Below are positions 14,740 to 23,599 of a stretch of DNA of 34,440 bases, in pieces. A program made the position numbers and the translations under genes. The notes under the pieces were generated by a model. That model was not told the DNA's origin. It worked only from the letters and a program-made list of their open reading frames with translations, and ran no database searches. This DNA is from UBA1020 sp964520495 (GTDB lineage Bacteria; Patescibacteriota; Saccharimonadia; Saccharimonadales; Saccharimonadaceae). Each line of letters begins with the position of its first letter. Positions within the stretch are counted from its first letter, which is position 1. Location of the stretch: contig CAZFMZ010000005.1 in the NCBI GenBank assembly GCA_964520495.1, positions 1 through 34,440 on the forward strand, in the 5' to 3' direction.

Positions 14740-16854
14740 ATGAGTACCATCAACCCACATGGGAAAGAGATTATCTCTGTTTCGACCGATTTTCATGGTC
14801 GCCCGCTCACCCTGGAAGTCAACCGCGTCGGTTTCCGTACCACCTCAAGCGTGGTAGTTCGCTACGGCGACACCGTCGTACTCGGAACCGCTATGGTCGG
14901 CTCACGACCTGTCGTGCTCGACTATTTCCCGCTAAGCGTCGACTACGAAGAGAAGTTTTATGCAGCCGGTAAGATCTCTGGCAGCCGCTTCATCAAGCGC
15001 GAAGGCCGCCCATCAGACGAAGCTATCCTGATAGGTCGTCTGATTGACCGCCCAATCCGCCCGTTGTTTCCGAAAGGTTACCGCCAAGAAGTCCAGGTGG
15101 TCGCCAGCGTCCTGTCGATGGACCCGAGCTTCCGCCCCGACATGGTCGCGATGATTGCCGCCTCGGCTGCGCTCAGCCTGACTGGCACGCCGTTTGACGG
15201 TCCGGTCGCAGGGCTACGCATCGGCCGCGTGAACGGTGAATTCAAAGCCTTCCTGACACAGGAAGAGCGTGACGCAAGCGATCTCGACCTGGTCGTTGCC
15301 GGTATTGAAAGTGGCATCACCATGGTGGAGGCCGGTGCCAATGAAGTCTCGGAAGACGACGTCGCCGCGGCGCTGGAATGGGCCTTCGACGCCTACCAGC
15401 CGGCCATCGCCCTGCAAAAGGAGCTGGTCGCCAAATTGCAACCGGCCGCTCAGGAATACACCTTGGTGTTGCCAGACGAAGACATTCAGGCACAGGTTGA
15501 TGAGTGGGTCAGCGGCAAATTAGGTGAGGCCCTACGTAAGGCTTATCCGGAACGCAACGAGATGGTCAACACATTGCGCTGGGAATTCCACGAACAGATG
15601 GGAGAGAAGATTGGCGCGGAAGACTACCTGCTCAAACGCGACGAATACGACGAAGCCTTCACAAGCGCACTCCACAAGGACGTCCGCCGCGGTATCGTCG
15701 AGGAACAGACGCGTCCGGACGGCCGTGCACTCGATGAAATCCGACCCCTCAGCAGTGAAGTCGGCATCTTGCCGCGTACGCACGGTTCCAGCCTGTTCAC
15801 CCGTGGCGTCACCCAGGCTTTGAACATCGTCACGTTGGCTCCCCTTAGCTATGCGCAAATGATTGACACCATGGAAGTCAACGATGGCGAACGTCGCTAC
15901 ATGCACCACTACAATGCGCCAGGCTACACCGTTGGTGAGGTCAAGCGCCTGATGAGTGCCGGCCGACGTGAAATCGGCCATGGCTACCTGGCTGAGCGAG
16001 CCGTCCTACCAATGTTGCCAACTGAAGAGGAGTTTCCGTACGCGATTCGTTCGGTGACTGAAATCATGAGCCAGAACGGAAGCACCAGTATGGCTGCGAC
16101 CTGTAGCTCAGTCCTAGCCTTGATGGATGCCGGTGTGCCATTGAAGCGGCCGGTTTCCGGCATTGCTATGGGCCTCATGATGGACGGCGACACACCGTAC
16201 GTCATGAGCGACATCGCTGATGCTGAAGATTTTGCCGGTGACATGGACTTCAAGGTAACCGGTACCGAACTCGGTATTACCGCCATTCAGATGGACATGA
16301 AGGTGCACGGCTTGCCGGTCGCAGTATTGAAGGAAGCTATCACGAAGGCAAAACCTGGTCGTCTGCATATTCTGGAGCACATGGTTGCTACCTTGGCTGC
16401 ACCACGTCTGAGCCTGAGTCCGTACGCACCGCGTATCGAGAAGATCAAGATTAACCCGGACAAGATCGGTGCCGTCATCGGCAAGGGTGGTGAGGTTATC
16501 AACAAAATCACCGCCGAAACCGGCGCCACTATCGACATTAAGGACGATGGTCTCATTACTGTCGCTAGCCCGGACGGCGAGCACATTCAGAAAGCGATTG
16601 ACTGGATCAAGTCTCTGACCGAAGAGCCGGAAGTCGGACGGATTTACGAAGGTACGGTAGTCTCCATCAAAGACTTTGGTGCGTTCATCAACATCCTGCC
16701 AGGCACCGACGGCATGGTGCACATCTCTCAGCTTGACGAAGGTCGCGTCGAGAAAGTGACTGACGTATTGAGCGAAGGTCAGGTCGTGAAAGTGAAGCTG
16801 ACCGGCATTGACGAACGTGGTCGCCTTAGCCTCAGCCTCAAAGACGCCAAGTAG
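14740..16854 (+). CDS. pnp: polyribonucleotide nucleotidyltransferase (PNPase)
   Basis: Phosphorolytic 3'-5' exoribonuclease and RNA polymerising enzyme, 704 residues, normal length. Two RNase PH-like cores are visible: the first with SVDYEEKFYAAGKISGSRF and KREGRPSDEAILIGRLIDRPIRPLFP, the second with RPDGRALDEIRPLS, RTHGSSLFTRG and the active-site region around SDIADAEDFAGDMDFK. They are followed by a KH domain (INPDKIGAVIGKGGEVINK) and a C-terminal S1 domain (GTVVSIKDFGAFINI). AAGGAGG lies eight bases before the ATG; an upstream in-frame TTG lies within the leader and is rejected. The udg gene follows after four bases. Confidence 0.98.
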   Translation: MSTINPHGKEIISVSTDFHGRPLTLEVNRVGFRTTSSVVVRYGDTVVLGTAMVGSRPVVLDYFPLSVDYEEKFYAAGKISGSRFIKREGRPSDEAILIGRLIDRPIRPLFPKGYRQEVQVVASVLSMDPSFRPDMVAMIAASAALSLTGTPFDGPVAGLRIGRVNGEFKAFLTQEERDASDLDLVVAGIESGITMVEAGANEVSEDDVAAALEWAFDAYQPAIALQKELVAKLQPAAQEYTLVLPDEDIQAQVDEWVSGKLGEALRKAYPERNEMVNTLRWEFHEQMGEKIGAEDYLLKRDEYDEAFTSALHKDVRRGIVEEQTRPDGRALDEIRPLSSEVGILPRTHGSSLFTRGVTQALNIVTLAPLSYAQMIDTMEVNDGERRYMHHYNAPGYTVGEVKRLMSAGRREIGHGYLAERAVLPMLPTEEEFPYAIRSVTEIMSQNGSTSMAATCSSVLALMDAGVPLKRPVSGIAMGLMMDGDTPYVMSDIADAEDFAGDMDFKVTGTELGITAIQMDMKVHGLPVAVLKEAITKAKPGRLHILEHMVATLAAPRLSLSPYAPRIEKIKINPDKIGAVIGKGGEVINKITAETGATIDIKDDGLITVASPDGEHIQKAIDWIKSLTEEPEVGRIYEGTVVSIKDFGAFINILPGTDGMVHISQLDEGRVEKVTDVLSEGQVVKVKLTGIDERGRLSLSLKDAK

Positions 16855-16858
16855 GGTC

Positions 16859-17446
16859 ATGGATAAGCAAGCCGAGCTTGATCGGATCAAGGCAGACATT
16901 CTGAAAGCGAATGTCTGCCCGAATCTGGCCGAGACAGCTACCAACCTTGTAATGGGCGATGGCAACCTCAACGCCGACATCGTCTTCATTGGCGAAGCGC
17001 CGGGCAAGAACGAGGACGAGCAAGGCTTGCCGTTCGTCGGCGCCGCCGGTAAGTTCTTGAACGAGATGCTGGCTGCGGCCGGTTTGGATCGCAGCGACGT
17101 CTACATCACTAATATCGTCAAATATCGGCCGCCAGCGAACCGTGACCCGTTGCCGGAGGAAAAGCAGGCCTTCTGGCCGTATCTGGCCCGTCAGTTGGAG
17201 CTCATCGACCCGCAGGCTGTCGTTACCCTGGGTCGTCACAGCATGGAGTTCTTCCTGCCGGAAGCCAAGATCAGTCAGGTGCACGGTCACGCCGTGCGTA
17301 AGACGGTCAAATATCACGACGAGCGGGAGCATACGTGGCTTATCGTGCCGCTCTATCATCCAGCGGCCGCCCTGTACAATGGCGGCCTTCGACAGACCCT
17401 GATTGACGATTTCCTGCGCGTCCCACAGTTGCTGGAGCGGCCTTAA
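16859..17446 (+). CDS. udg: family 4-like uracil-DNA glycosylase lacking the Fe-S cysteines
   Basis: Removes uracil arising from cytosine deamination. The 195-residue protein has the family 4 motifs GEAPGKNEDEQGLPFVGAAG (motif 1), TNIVKYRPPANRDP, and LYHPAAALYNGG (motif 2 with the catalytic-site His). Family 4 enzymes normally bind a 4Fe-4S cluster through four Cys. Aligned by eye with the Thermotoga enzyme, three of the four positions here are Ala17, Tyr89 and Phe105; Cys20 is the only cysteine in the protein. A cluster therefore cannot form in the usual way. ATG 16859, four bases after the pnp stop, was preferred to an upstream in-frame start inside pnp. It may be a cluster-free variant related to family 5 or 6 enzymes. 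Confidence 0.9.
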   Translation: MDKQAELDRIKADILKANVCPNLAETATNLVMGDGNLNADIVFIGEAPGKNEDEQGLPFVGAAGKFLNEMLAAAGLDRSDVYITNIVKYRPPANRDPLPEEKQAFWPYLARQLELIDPQAVVTLGRHSMEFFLPEAKISQVHGHAVRKTVKYHDEREHTWLIVPLYHPAAALYNGGLRQTLIDDFLRVPQLLERP

Positions 17447-17450
17447 AAAC

Positions 17451-17479
17451 TTGCAAAAATGAGGCGAATCTGCTATGAT
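17451..17479 (+). promoter_or_regulatory. rnj promoter, extended -10
   Basis: TTGCAA, 17 bases, TATGAT with TGC in front. The start point is near 17486, giving a leader of about 112 bases before the RNase J gene. No strong hairpin was found in that leader. Confidence 0.8.
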
Positions 17480-17597
17480 GAAGTCACTACAGAAGGGGAT
17501 AACTCTCGGTCTGATTCACTGGAACACCCTTGTCTTGTACCAACAGCGTTTTATGAAACCACATAACTTTTCTTAACCAAAAGGAGAAATCACATCT

Positions 17598-19748
17598 ATG
17601 GGTCAACGACGACTCTCTAAGCCGCAATCTGACGACATGTCAAAGCGACCGAACCAACAGCAAAAACGTAAAAGCGATAACACCGTGCTTAACAACACCA
17701 GCACCCGCCGCGGCGAAGTGTTCCGGGCCCAGCGCCGTACGTCCGAAGACGTCAACCTGCGCGCCTCACAGCACCTGATTAACGTGCCGGTGAACAAGAG
17801 CATCTATAACGGCTACGATGGCCGTCAGTTCAGCCTGGCTGACCAGAAGAAAATGCCAAAGACGAACGGGCCGAAGCTCAAGATTATCCCGATCGGTGGT
17901 CTGGGTGAGATGGGTATCGGTAAGAACATGATGGCGATTGAATACGACGAAGATATCATCATCATCGACTGCGGCTTCCTGTTTCCTGGCGCCGACTATC
18001 CGGGAATCAACTACATTACACCGGACATTACCTACCTTGAAGCCAATAAGCATAAGATCCGCGGCCAGGTATTCACGCATGGTCACCTCGACCACATCGG
18101 TGCCTACCGCCACATCGCGCACCGTTTGCCGGCACCCGTCTACGCCAGCAAGTTCACCCTTGGTATGGTCAAGCGCACGATGGAAGAAGCTTCCAGCGGG
18201 TATGAACCGGAGTATTACGAACTGAATCCAGAACTGCACGAGCGCGTACAGCTCGGCGATAGTTTCAGCATCGAGCTGGTGCGAGTGAACCACTCCATCC
18301 CTGATGCGACCGCCGTCGTCATCCGTACACCCCTCGGTGTGCTGATTGACACTGGTGACTGGCGTTTCGAAGACGAGCCAGTCGACGGAAAGAAATTCGA
18401 CCTCGAACGGCTGACCGAAATCGCCACCAAGGAAGGCATTTTGCTCTTGATGAACGAAAGCACCAACTGTGAGAGCGACGGTACGCACACCCACGGCGAG
18501 TTCGATATCCAGCAGAGCATGGGACAGGCGATGGACAAGTATCCAAACTCGCGACTGATCATCAGCTGTTTCTCGAGCCAGATTCACCGTATGCAGGTCA
18601 TCCTGAACGAAGCCAAGAAGCACGACCGAAAGGTTGCGTTTGCCGGCTATAGCATGATCCAGAACATGGAAGTGGCCCTGCGTGCTGGTACCATCAAGGT
18701 ACCGAAAGATGTCGTCATGAAGATGGAAGACATCATCAAGATGCCGGACGGAAAGGTCACTATCATCTGTACCGGTTCCCAGGGTGAGTTCAACGCCGTG
18801 CTGAACCGGATGGCCTCAGGTTCACACAAGCACATCAAGATTAAGAACTCCGACGTCGTCGTCTTCAGCTCGAACGCCATTCCTGGTAACGAGAAGTATG
18901 TCGTACGCACGGTCGACGGTCTGATGCGTGAAGGTTCGGAAGTCGTTCAGAACGGCAAGACCCACCTGACCGGCATCGGCCCGTTGCACCTTTCCGGCCA
19001 CGGCTACTACGAGGACCACATCAAGCTGATCAACGCGCTGAACCCGACCTACTATCTGCCGATTCACGGTGAGTTTCACATGCTGGTGCATAACGCCCGA
19101 CTGGCTGAGAAGGAATGTGGCATCAAGCGCGATAACATCTTTGTCTGTGACAGTGGTGACGTGGTTGAGATTACCCCTGACGGAGCCCGCAAGGCTGGCC
19201 GTGTCCCGGTCGGTGGCATCATGTACGATGACTCCGGCGCCGTGGTATCGGAAGTGGTCCTCAAAGACCGCATCCATATGGCCAACGAAGGCATGTTCGT
19301 GGTTGTCCTGACGCTGCAACGCGGTACCGGTCGGCTGCTTACCAGCCCGGACATCATCTCGCGCGGTTTCATCTACCTACGTGACTCGGAAGAGCTGATG
19401 GGTCTGATCCGCCAATACCTGAAGCAGAAGATTGCCCGCGGCGCGAACAGCAAGAAATTCGATGCCGAGCAACTGAAAAAGGAAATCAAGGACGAGATCA
19501 CTCATATTCTGTATGACCAGACCCGTCGTACGCCGATTGTTATCCCGGTCATCAACGAGATTGGTGGCGGGGGCGGCCAACAGGGTCGCAACCAAGGTCA
19601 GGGTCAGAACCAATCTCGGGACCAGAAGGCACCAGCCGCCGCGACCGCTTCCTTCAAGCGACCGCCAGCGAAGACGTTCCCACCCAAGCAAACGCCCGAC
19701 ACCGAAGCAACACAACCGAAAGCCCGTCCGGACACCAGGGGTTACTAG
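17598..19748 (+). CDS. rnj: ribonuclease J
   Basis: Metallo-beta-lactamase-fold RNase with endonuclease and 5'-3' exonuclease activity, central to mRNA decay and rRNA processing. The zinc motif HGHLDH is at 161-166; upstream is KIIPIGGLGEMGIGKNM, and the later PLHLSGHG and YYLPIHGEFHML motifs complete the catalytic and beta-CASP regions. In Bacillus RNase J the zinc motif begins near residue 74, so about 87 extra residues precede the domain here; they are basic, polar and probably disordered. The C-terminus from about 650 is a Gly/Gln/Pro-rich tail (GGGGGQQGRNQGQGQ). AAGGAG precedes the ATG by 11 bases. Its place beside pnp puts two major RNA-decay enzymes together. Confidence 0.96.
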   Translation: MGQRRLSKPQSDDMSKRPNQQQKRKSDNTVLNNTSTRRGEVFRAQRRTSEDVNLRASQHLINVPVNKSIYNGYDGRQFSLADQKKMPKTNGPKLKIIPIGGLGEMGIGKNMMAIEYDEDIIIIDCGFLFPGADYPGINYITPDITYLEANKHKIRGQVFTHGHLDHIGAYRHIAHRLPAPVYASKFTLGMVKRTMEEASSGYEPEYYELNPELHERVQLGDSFSIELVRVNHSIPDATAVVIRTPLGVLIDTGDWRFEDEPVDGKKFDLERLTEIATKEGILLLMNESTNCESDGTHTHGEFDIQQSMGQAMDKYPNSRLIISCFSSQIHRMQVILNEAKKHDRKVAFAGYSMIQNMEVALRAGTIKVPKDVVMKMEDIIKMPDGKVTIICTGSQGEFNAVLNRMASGSHKHIKIKNSDVVVFSSNAIPGNEKYVVRTVDGLMREGSEVVQNGKTHLTGIGPLHLSGHGYYEDHIKLINALNPTYYLPIHGEFHMLVHNARLAEKECGIKRDNIFVCDSGDVVEITPDGARKAGRVPVGGIMYDDSGAVVSEVVLKDRIHMANEGMFVVVLTLQRGTGRLLTSPDIISRGFIYLRDSEELMGLIRQYLKQKIARGANSKKFDAEQLKKEIKDEITHILYDQTRRTPIVIPVINEIGGGGGQQGRNQGQGQNQSRDQKAPAAATASFKRPPAKTFPPKQTPDTEATQPKARPDTRGY

Positions 19749-19766
19749 CAACCTCAGCATCGCCCT

Positions 19767-20264
19767 ATGGCTCAGTTCGAACATCCCTATCTCAGTAAGG
19801 TAGCCGCACTGCGGTTGCCGGAGCCAGAGCGGGCCATGATTACACACGGCTCGGCCCTGGTCGTACGCGGCGTGCGTGAGCCGAACGAAGGCGGTGATAT
19901 CGACCTGGTCGTGTCGCAGCCAAACATCGAGCATATGCGTCGTAACCTCGGCTGGGCAGCGACTCGTCAACTGAAATACTACGCCGAAGACGAGCCGCTC
20001 CGTATCCGTTACACCCGTAGCCCGGACGGTGAGTTTGATGCGTTCGCACACGACTTTATTCCCGAAGAGTATCTGAAGACGGGCAGGGGAAGGGTGTACC
20101 TGCCCGAGCTGCTTGAGCGGCATGACTATCGCTTCGACCAGGATGCGTTCACCGGCATCTGGGTCGCCTCGCTCGACCACGTGGCTGCTACCAAGCGGGG
20201 CACCGGCCGACCGAAAGACGAGGCCGACCTCCGGCGTATCGACGAGTACCGACGGCCGGCGTAG
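19767..20264 (+). CDS. nucleotidyltransferase-fold protein (pol beta/MNT superfamily)
   Basis: A 165-residue protein with the nucleotidyltransferase signature: HGSALVVRGVREP, then GGDIDLVV, in which the Gly-Ser and the Asp-x-Asp pair correspond to the metal and nucleotide site. A later acidic strand (GEFDAFAHDF) may supply the third carboxylate. The end (HVAATKRGTGRPKDEADLRRI) matches the 'K...GRPKD..D' tail of MNT/AbiEii-like proteins. Members transfer nucleotides to proteins, RNA or antibiotics; some are antitoxins or toxins in two-gene modules. No partner gene is apparent beside it, so a toxin-antitoxin role is unsupported. It lies 18 bases after RNase J and is probably cotranscribed with it. 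Confidence 0.75.
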   Translation: MAQFEHPYLSKVAALRLPEPERAMITHGSALVVRGVREPNEGGDIDLVVSQPNIEHMRRNLGWAATRQLKYYAEDEPLRIRYTRSPDGEFDAFAHDFIPEEYLKTGRGRVYLPELLERHDYRFDQDAFTGIWVASLDHVAATKRGTGRPKDEADLRRIDEYRRPA

Positions 20265-20275
20265 CGGCAACCCGC

Positions 20276-20304
20276 TTGCATTTCGTTGCAATTTATGCTA
20301 CAAT
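20276..20304 (+). promoter_or_regulatory. upstream ftsK promoter
   Basis: TTGCAT, 17 bases, TACAAT with TGC in front; start point near 20311. The leader carries a perfect hairpin GCTACC-GAA-GGTAGC (20327-20341). A second -10, TGTATACT at 20343-20350, lies 11 bases before the ATG and could give a nearly leaderless transcript. Confidence 0.75.
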
Positions 20305-20361
20305 AAAGCGCGTAACAGATATCGACGCTACCGAAGGTAGCTTGTATACTACAAAACAGTT

Positions 20362-22593
20362 ATGGCTAAAAGAAAAAAACGTACCAGTCGGAAGAAGCAG
20401 GTCAAGCAGGTACCGCAGCATACGCTGCCGGTCGGGTTCTGGAACCAGGTAGGGGCGGTTGCTCTTATCGCTGTTTCTATCCTTTTGGTCATCGCTTGGT
20501 TCGGTGTCGGCGGACCGATTCTGAACTGGCTGCAGGCGGCCGCACTCGCCACAATCGGCTGGGCGGTGTACGTGCTGCCACTGTTGTTTGTCTACGTGGC
20601 GATCGAGATCTTCCGCGCCGAAGACAATCGTCTGCCGGTGGTGATGGAGCTGGCTGCCGGTGCCTTGCTGCTCTGGTTCGCGGGGTTGTTCGGTCTGATG
20701 GACGAGCCGCAGAATAATAGCGGCGGCTTTTTTGGTAGCCTGCTGAACGACGGCATGTTGGCACTGGTAGAAAGCGGCGTAGCAATCTTCGTCTATGTGC
20801 TGCTCATCATCCTAACGACGTTGTTCATCGTGCGGGTATCCCCGTTCGTGCTCATCAAACAGTTATGGGAATTGGTGAAGACCCGCAGTGAAGAGGGAGA
20901 ACAGAAAGAAAACGTCAAGGTCATGAGGAAGGCGGCCGAACTCGACATCAAGGGGCAGAACGCCGCCGAGTTCAAGCTGAATGCCGGCGTGCCGACGCTT
21001 GATCCGGCTGAGAGCAAGAAATCATCGAAACTATCCAGCCTGAAGGGAAGCGTCGCTCAGGATAAGGCCGCCGAAGAGAAAGCCGCCCTGGTAAGTGTGA
21101 GCGATCCGAACTGGCAGGCGCCAAGCCTCGATCTGCTCGAGAAGAAGCAGAGCCCGGCCGATGCTGGCGACGTGCAGCACAACGCCCAGATCATCAAGGA
21201 CACGCTGGGTGAATTCTCGATCGATGTCGACATGGAAGGGGCTAACATCGGGCCGAAGGTCACGCAGTACACCCTGAAACCACCAAGCGGTGTTAAGCTG
21301 ACGCGTATCACGGCGCTTGAGACCAACATCGCCCTGAACTTAGCCGCCCAAAGCCTGCGTATCGAAGCGCCGATTCCTGGCCAGCGCGCTGTCGGCATTG
21401 AGGTGCCGAACCGCCGGGCTGCCGACGTCCGCCTGCGGGGGATTTTAGAGAGTAAGCAGTGGGCCGCCAACCGCGAACCGCTTGGCTTTGCCATCGGTAA
21501 GGACATTTCCGGTGATGCCGTGGTCGGGCAATTGAATAAGATGCCGCACCTGCTGGTTGCCGGACAAACCGGTTCTGGTAAGTCGGTCATGATCAACACG
21601 CTACTGACCAGCTTGCTATACCGTAACGCCCCGAGCCAGATGAAGCTCATCTTGGTCGACCCGAAGCAGGTTGAAATGGCCCCGTACCAAGACATTCCGC
21701 ATCTGCTAACACCTGTCATTACTGAACCTGAAAAGACCATCAGTGCCCTGAAGTGGGCCGTCAACGAAATGGAGCGGCGCTACAAGTTGTTGGCCGACGA
21801 GAAGCTGCGCGATATCCACAGCTACAACGACAAGATCGCCCGTGGCAGCAAAAAAATTTCCGTACAAGACGAAGCCGGCAACGAGCAGCAGGTCGAAGAC
21901 GGCGCCATGCCATACATCGTCATCGTCATTGACGAGCTAGCCGACCTGATGATGGTGGCTGCCCGCGACGTCGAAGCGCTCATCGTACGCTTGGCGCAGA
22001 AGGCCCGTGCCGTCGGTATCCACCTGGTGCTGGCAACCCAGCGACCGAGCGTCGACGTCATCACCGGTCTTATCAAGGCCAACGTACCAGCTCGTATCGC
22101 CTTTACGGTAGCGAGCCAGGTCGACAGCCGTACCATTCTTGACCAAATCGGTGCCGAGAAGCTGCTTGGCCAGGGTGACATGCTAATGAAGACGGCTGAC
22201 ATGCCGAAGCCGAAGCGTATACAGGGCGCCTGGGTAATGGACGAAGAAGTCATTAAGATTACCGATCACTTGCGAATGCAGAGCGCACCGCAGTACAACG
22301 ACGAGATCGTTTCCCAGCCGGTGCAACTGAACGGTAAGGGTGGTGTGGTGATGGACATGGGCGGCAGCGAGGGCGGCGATGACATGTACAAAGATGCGCT
22401 GCGCGTCGTCATCGAAAGCCGTAAGGCTTCAACTAGCTTGCTGCAACGTCGCCTTCGTATCGGCTACGCCCGCGCGGCCCGTATCATCGAGGAGATGGAA
22501 GAGCAGGGTGTCATTGGTGCTGCTGACGGCTCCAGGCCGCGTGAAGTACTGATTTCCAGCCTCGACGACCTGTACGGCGACGAAGAAGCGTAG
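20362..22593 (+). CDS. ftsK: FtsK/SpoIIIE-type DNA translocase
   Basis: Septal DNA pump that clears chromosomes from the division site, 743 residues. The N-terminus is basic (MAKRKKRTSRKKQ) and is followed by four hydrophobic segments within about 30-165. A charged linker leads to the motor: beta domain near 270-330, Walker A GQTGSGKS at 401-408, Walker B with Asp524-Glu525 (VIVIDELADLMM), and VLATQRPSVDVITG. The C-terminal winged-helix gamma domain (STSLLQRRLRIGYARAARIIE), which reads oriented KOPS-like sites, is present. The linker is short compared with E. coli FtsK, as in SpoIIIE. Two promoters lie in front; no Shine-Dalgarno is obvious. Confidence 0.97.
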   Translation: MAKRKKRTSRKKQVKQVPQHTLPVGFWNQVGAVALIAVSILLVIAWFGVGGPILNWLQAAALATIGWAVYVLPLLFVYVAIEIFRAEDNRLPVVMELAAGALLLWFAGLFGLMDEPQNNSGGFFGSLLNDGMLALVESGVAIFVYVLLIILTTLFIVRVSPFVLIKQLWELVKTRSEEGEQKENVKVMRKAAELDIKGQNAAEFKLNAGVPTLDPAESKKSSKLSSLKGSVAQDKAAEEKAALVSVSDPNWQAPSLDLLEKKQSPADAGDVQHNAQIIKDTLGEFSIDVDMEGANIGPKVTQYTLKPPSGVKLTRITALETNIALNLAAQSLRIEAPIPGQRAVGIEVPNRRAADVRLRGILESKQWAANREPLGFAIGKDISGDAVVGQLNKMPHLLVAGQTGSGKSVMINTLLTSLLYRNAPSQMKLILVDPKQVEMAPYQDIPHLLTPVITEPEKTISALKWAVNEMERRYKLLADEKLRDIHSYNDKIARGSKKISVQDEAGNEQQVEDGAMPYIVIVIDELADLMMVAARDVEALIVRLAQKARAVGIHLVLATQRPSVDVITGLIKANVPARIAFTVASQVDSRTILDQIGAEKLLGQGDMLMKTADMPKPKRIQGAWVMDEEVIKITDHLRMQSAPQYNDEIVSQPVQLNGKGGVVMDMGGSEGGDDMYKDALRVVIESRKASTSLLQRRLRIGYARAARIIEEMEEQGVIGAADGSRPREVLISSLDDLYGDEEA

Positions 22594-22601
22594 AACGGTA
22601 T

Positions 22602-22674
22602 AATCCACTTACGCTTGATGCTATACTCGTGAGTAATGATAGCGTCAAAAAACCCACGGGCATCGGGTTTCACC
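22602..22674 (+). repeat. duplicated promoter and pilin-leader block, copy 1
   Basis: This 73-base block matches 25917-25989 with two mismatches; the first 38 bases are identical. It contains the extended -10 box, the start codon and the codons for the prepilin leader peptide. It marks a gene or cassette duplication within the pilin locus. Confidence 0.9.
22619..22627 (+). promoter_or_regulatory. extended -10 promoter of the pilin array
   Basis: TGC followed by TATACT, eight bases before ATG 22636, giving a leader of about two bases. No clear -35, as is allowed for extended -10 promoters. A TATAAT at 22599-22604 is not kept in the second copy. Confidence 0.65.
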
Positions 22675-23133
22675 ATCGTCGAACTGCTGATAGTCATCGT
22701 AGTGATAGCCATTCTGGCAGCCATTACCATCGTGGCGTTTAATGGGGTGCAGAACAGGGCACTCGACTCTACGGTCGCTTCTGATTTAAGTAGTGCAGGC
22801 AAGCGAATTCAGATGGCCAAGGTAGACTTAGGCCATTATCCTCAAGTACTCAGCGAAATTCCATCCCTTGCTCTCTCGAAAGGTGCTTGGGACCAAGAAG
22901 CAAACAACGCATACTTCTGTCATAACACTGACACGGGTGAATATGCACTAGGTGCACGTTCAAAGTCGAAAAAAGCTTACGTTCTTAGCTCTATCAGTGG
23001 AATTACAGAGCGTACAGGAATTTCTGCAGCAGCAACGTGTCAGCACGTTGGGAAGAACTGGGGCGACCCTGGTACTTACAATACAACTGGCTTTACGAGT
23101 TCAAATAGTGTCTGGGCTGCGTGGACTAACTGA
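22636..23133 (+). CDS. type IV prepilin-like protein, array member 1
   Basis: A 165-residue prepilin-like protein: leader MIASKNPRASG, then FTIVELLIVIVVIAILAA with Glu at position 5, followed by a globular domain. It is inferred to be processed by a prepilin peptidase and assembled into a filament. Two cysteines (AYFC, ATCQ) near 95 and 135 could form the disulfide loop typical of pilins. The domain is clearly paralogous to array member 3: EIPSL..SKGAWDQ, NTDTGEYA.GARSK and a Trp-rich C-terminus (VWAAWTN). The interior is more AT-rich than nearby housekeeping genes. The stop overlaps the next start as TGATG, so translation is coupled. Confidence 0.92.
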   Translation: MIASKNPRASGFTIVELLIVIVVIAILAAITIVAFNGVQNRALDSTVASDLSSAGKRIQMAKVDLGHYPQVLSEIPSLALSKGAWDQEANNAYFCHNTDTGEYALGARSKSKKAYVLSSISGITERTGISAAATCQHVGKNWGDPGTYNTTGFTSSNSVWAAWTN

Positions 23134-23597
23134 TGAATAAAAAAGGTTTTACCATCGTCGAACTCCTCATCGTCATCGTGGTGATAGCCATTCTGGCCGC
23201 GATAACCGTCGTGGCATTCAACGGCGTGCAGCAGCGGGCGCGTGATTCGATACGTAAATCCGATCTCGCAAATCTTGAAAAAGCGCTGGAGCTCCACTAC
23301 ACGGACAAAGGCTCGTTTACCCAACCCGAAAACATGTGTACCGACACGAGCTACGGCTCTAATGGTACTTGTGGCACTCACGCCAGTGATGTAGCCGGAA
23401 CATGGTCACTTAACAGTGATTTGCGGGATTTGGTAACGGAAAACCGTCTTCGTTCGCTTCCGCTTGATCCAGTTAATGACGCGACGTATAACTACACGTA
23501 CGAAGTGCATAGCATCGCTGCGAATGGGTTCGATGGCTACAACTTATGTGCGACGCTCGAGGCCGGCGGTAACCACTGTATAATCAAGCGGAAATAG
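23133..23597 (+). CDS. type IV prepilin-like protein, array member 2
   Basis: A 154-residue prepilin-like protein with a very short leader (MNKKG) before FTIVELLIVIVVIAILAA. The segment after the helix (NLEKALELHYTDKGSF) resembles those of the 25951 and 32786 proteins, placing the three in one subgroup. Four cysteines (NMC, GTC, LCATL, HCI) could form two disulfides. It begins on the last base of the previous stop codon and has no Shine-Dalgarno, so it depends on coupled translation. Its globular domain differs from those of its direct neighbours, so the filament probably mixes several pilin types. Confidence 0.92.
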   Translation: MNKKGFTIVELLIVIVVIAILAAITVVAFNGVQQRARDSIRKSDLANLEKALELHYTDKGSFTQPENMCTDTSYGSNGTCGTHASDVAGTWSLNSDLRDLVTENRLRSLPLDPVNDATYNYTYEVHSIAANGFDGYNLCATLEAGGNHCIIKRK

Positions 23598-23599
23598 CT

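Noticed and set aside
17478..17576. 32-codon upstream frame before RNase J
   Set aside because: Its ATG overlaps the -10 box, so the predicted transcript starts downstream of it. No Shine-Dalgarno is present.
19767..20264. toxin-antitoxin module based on the nucleotidyltransferase fold
   Set aside because: No HEPN or AbiEii partner gene lies beside it; neighbours are RNase J and ftsK.
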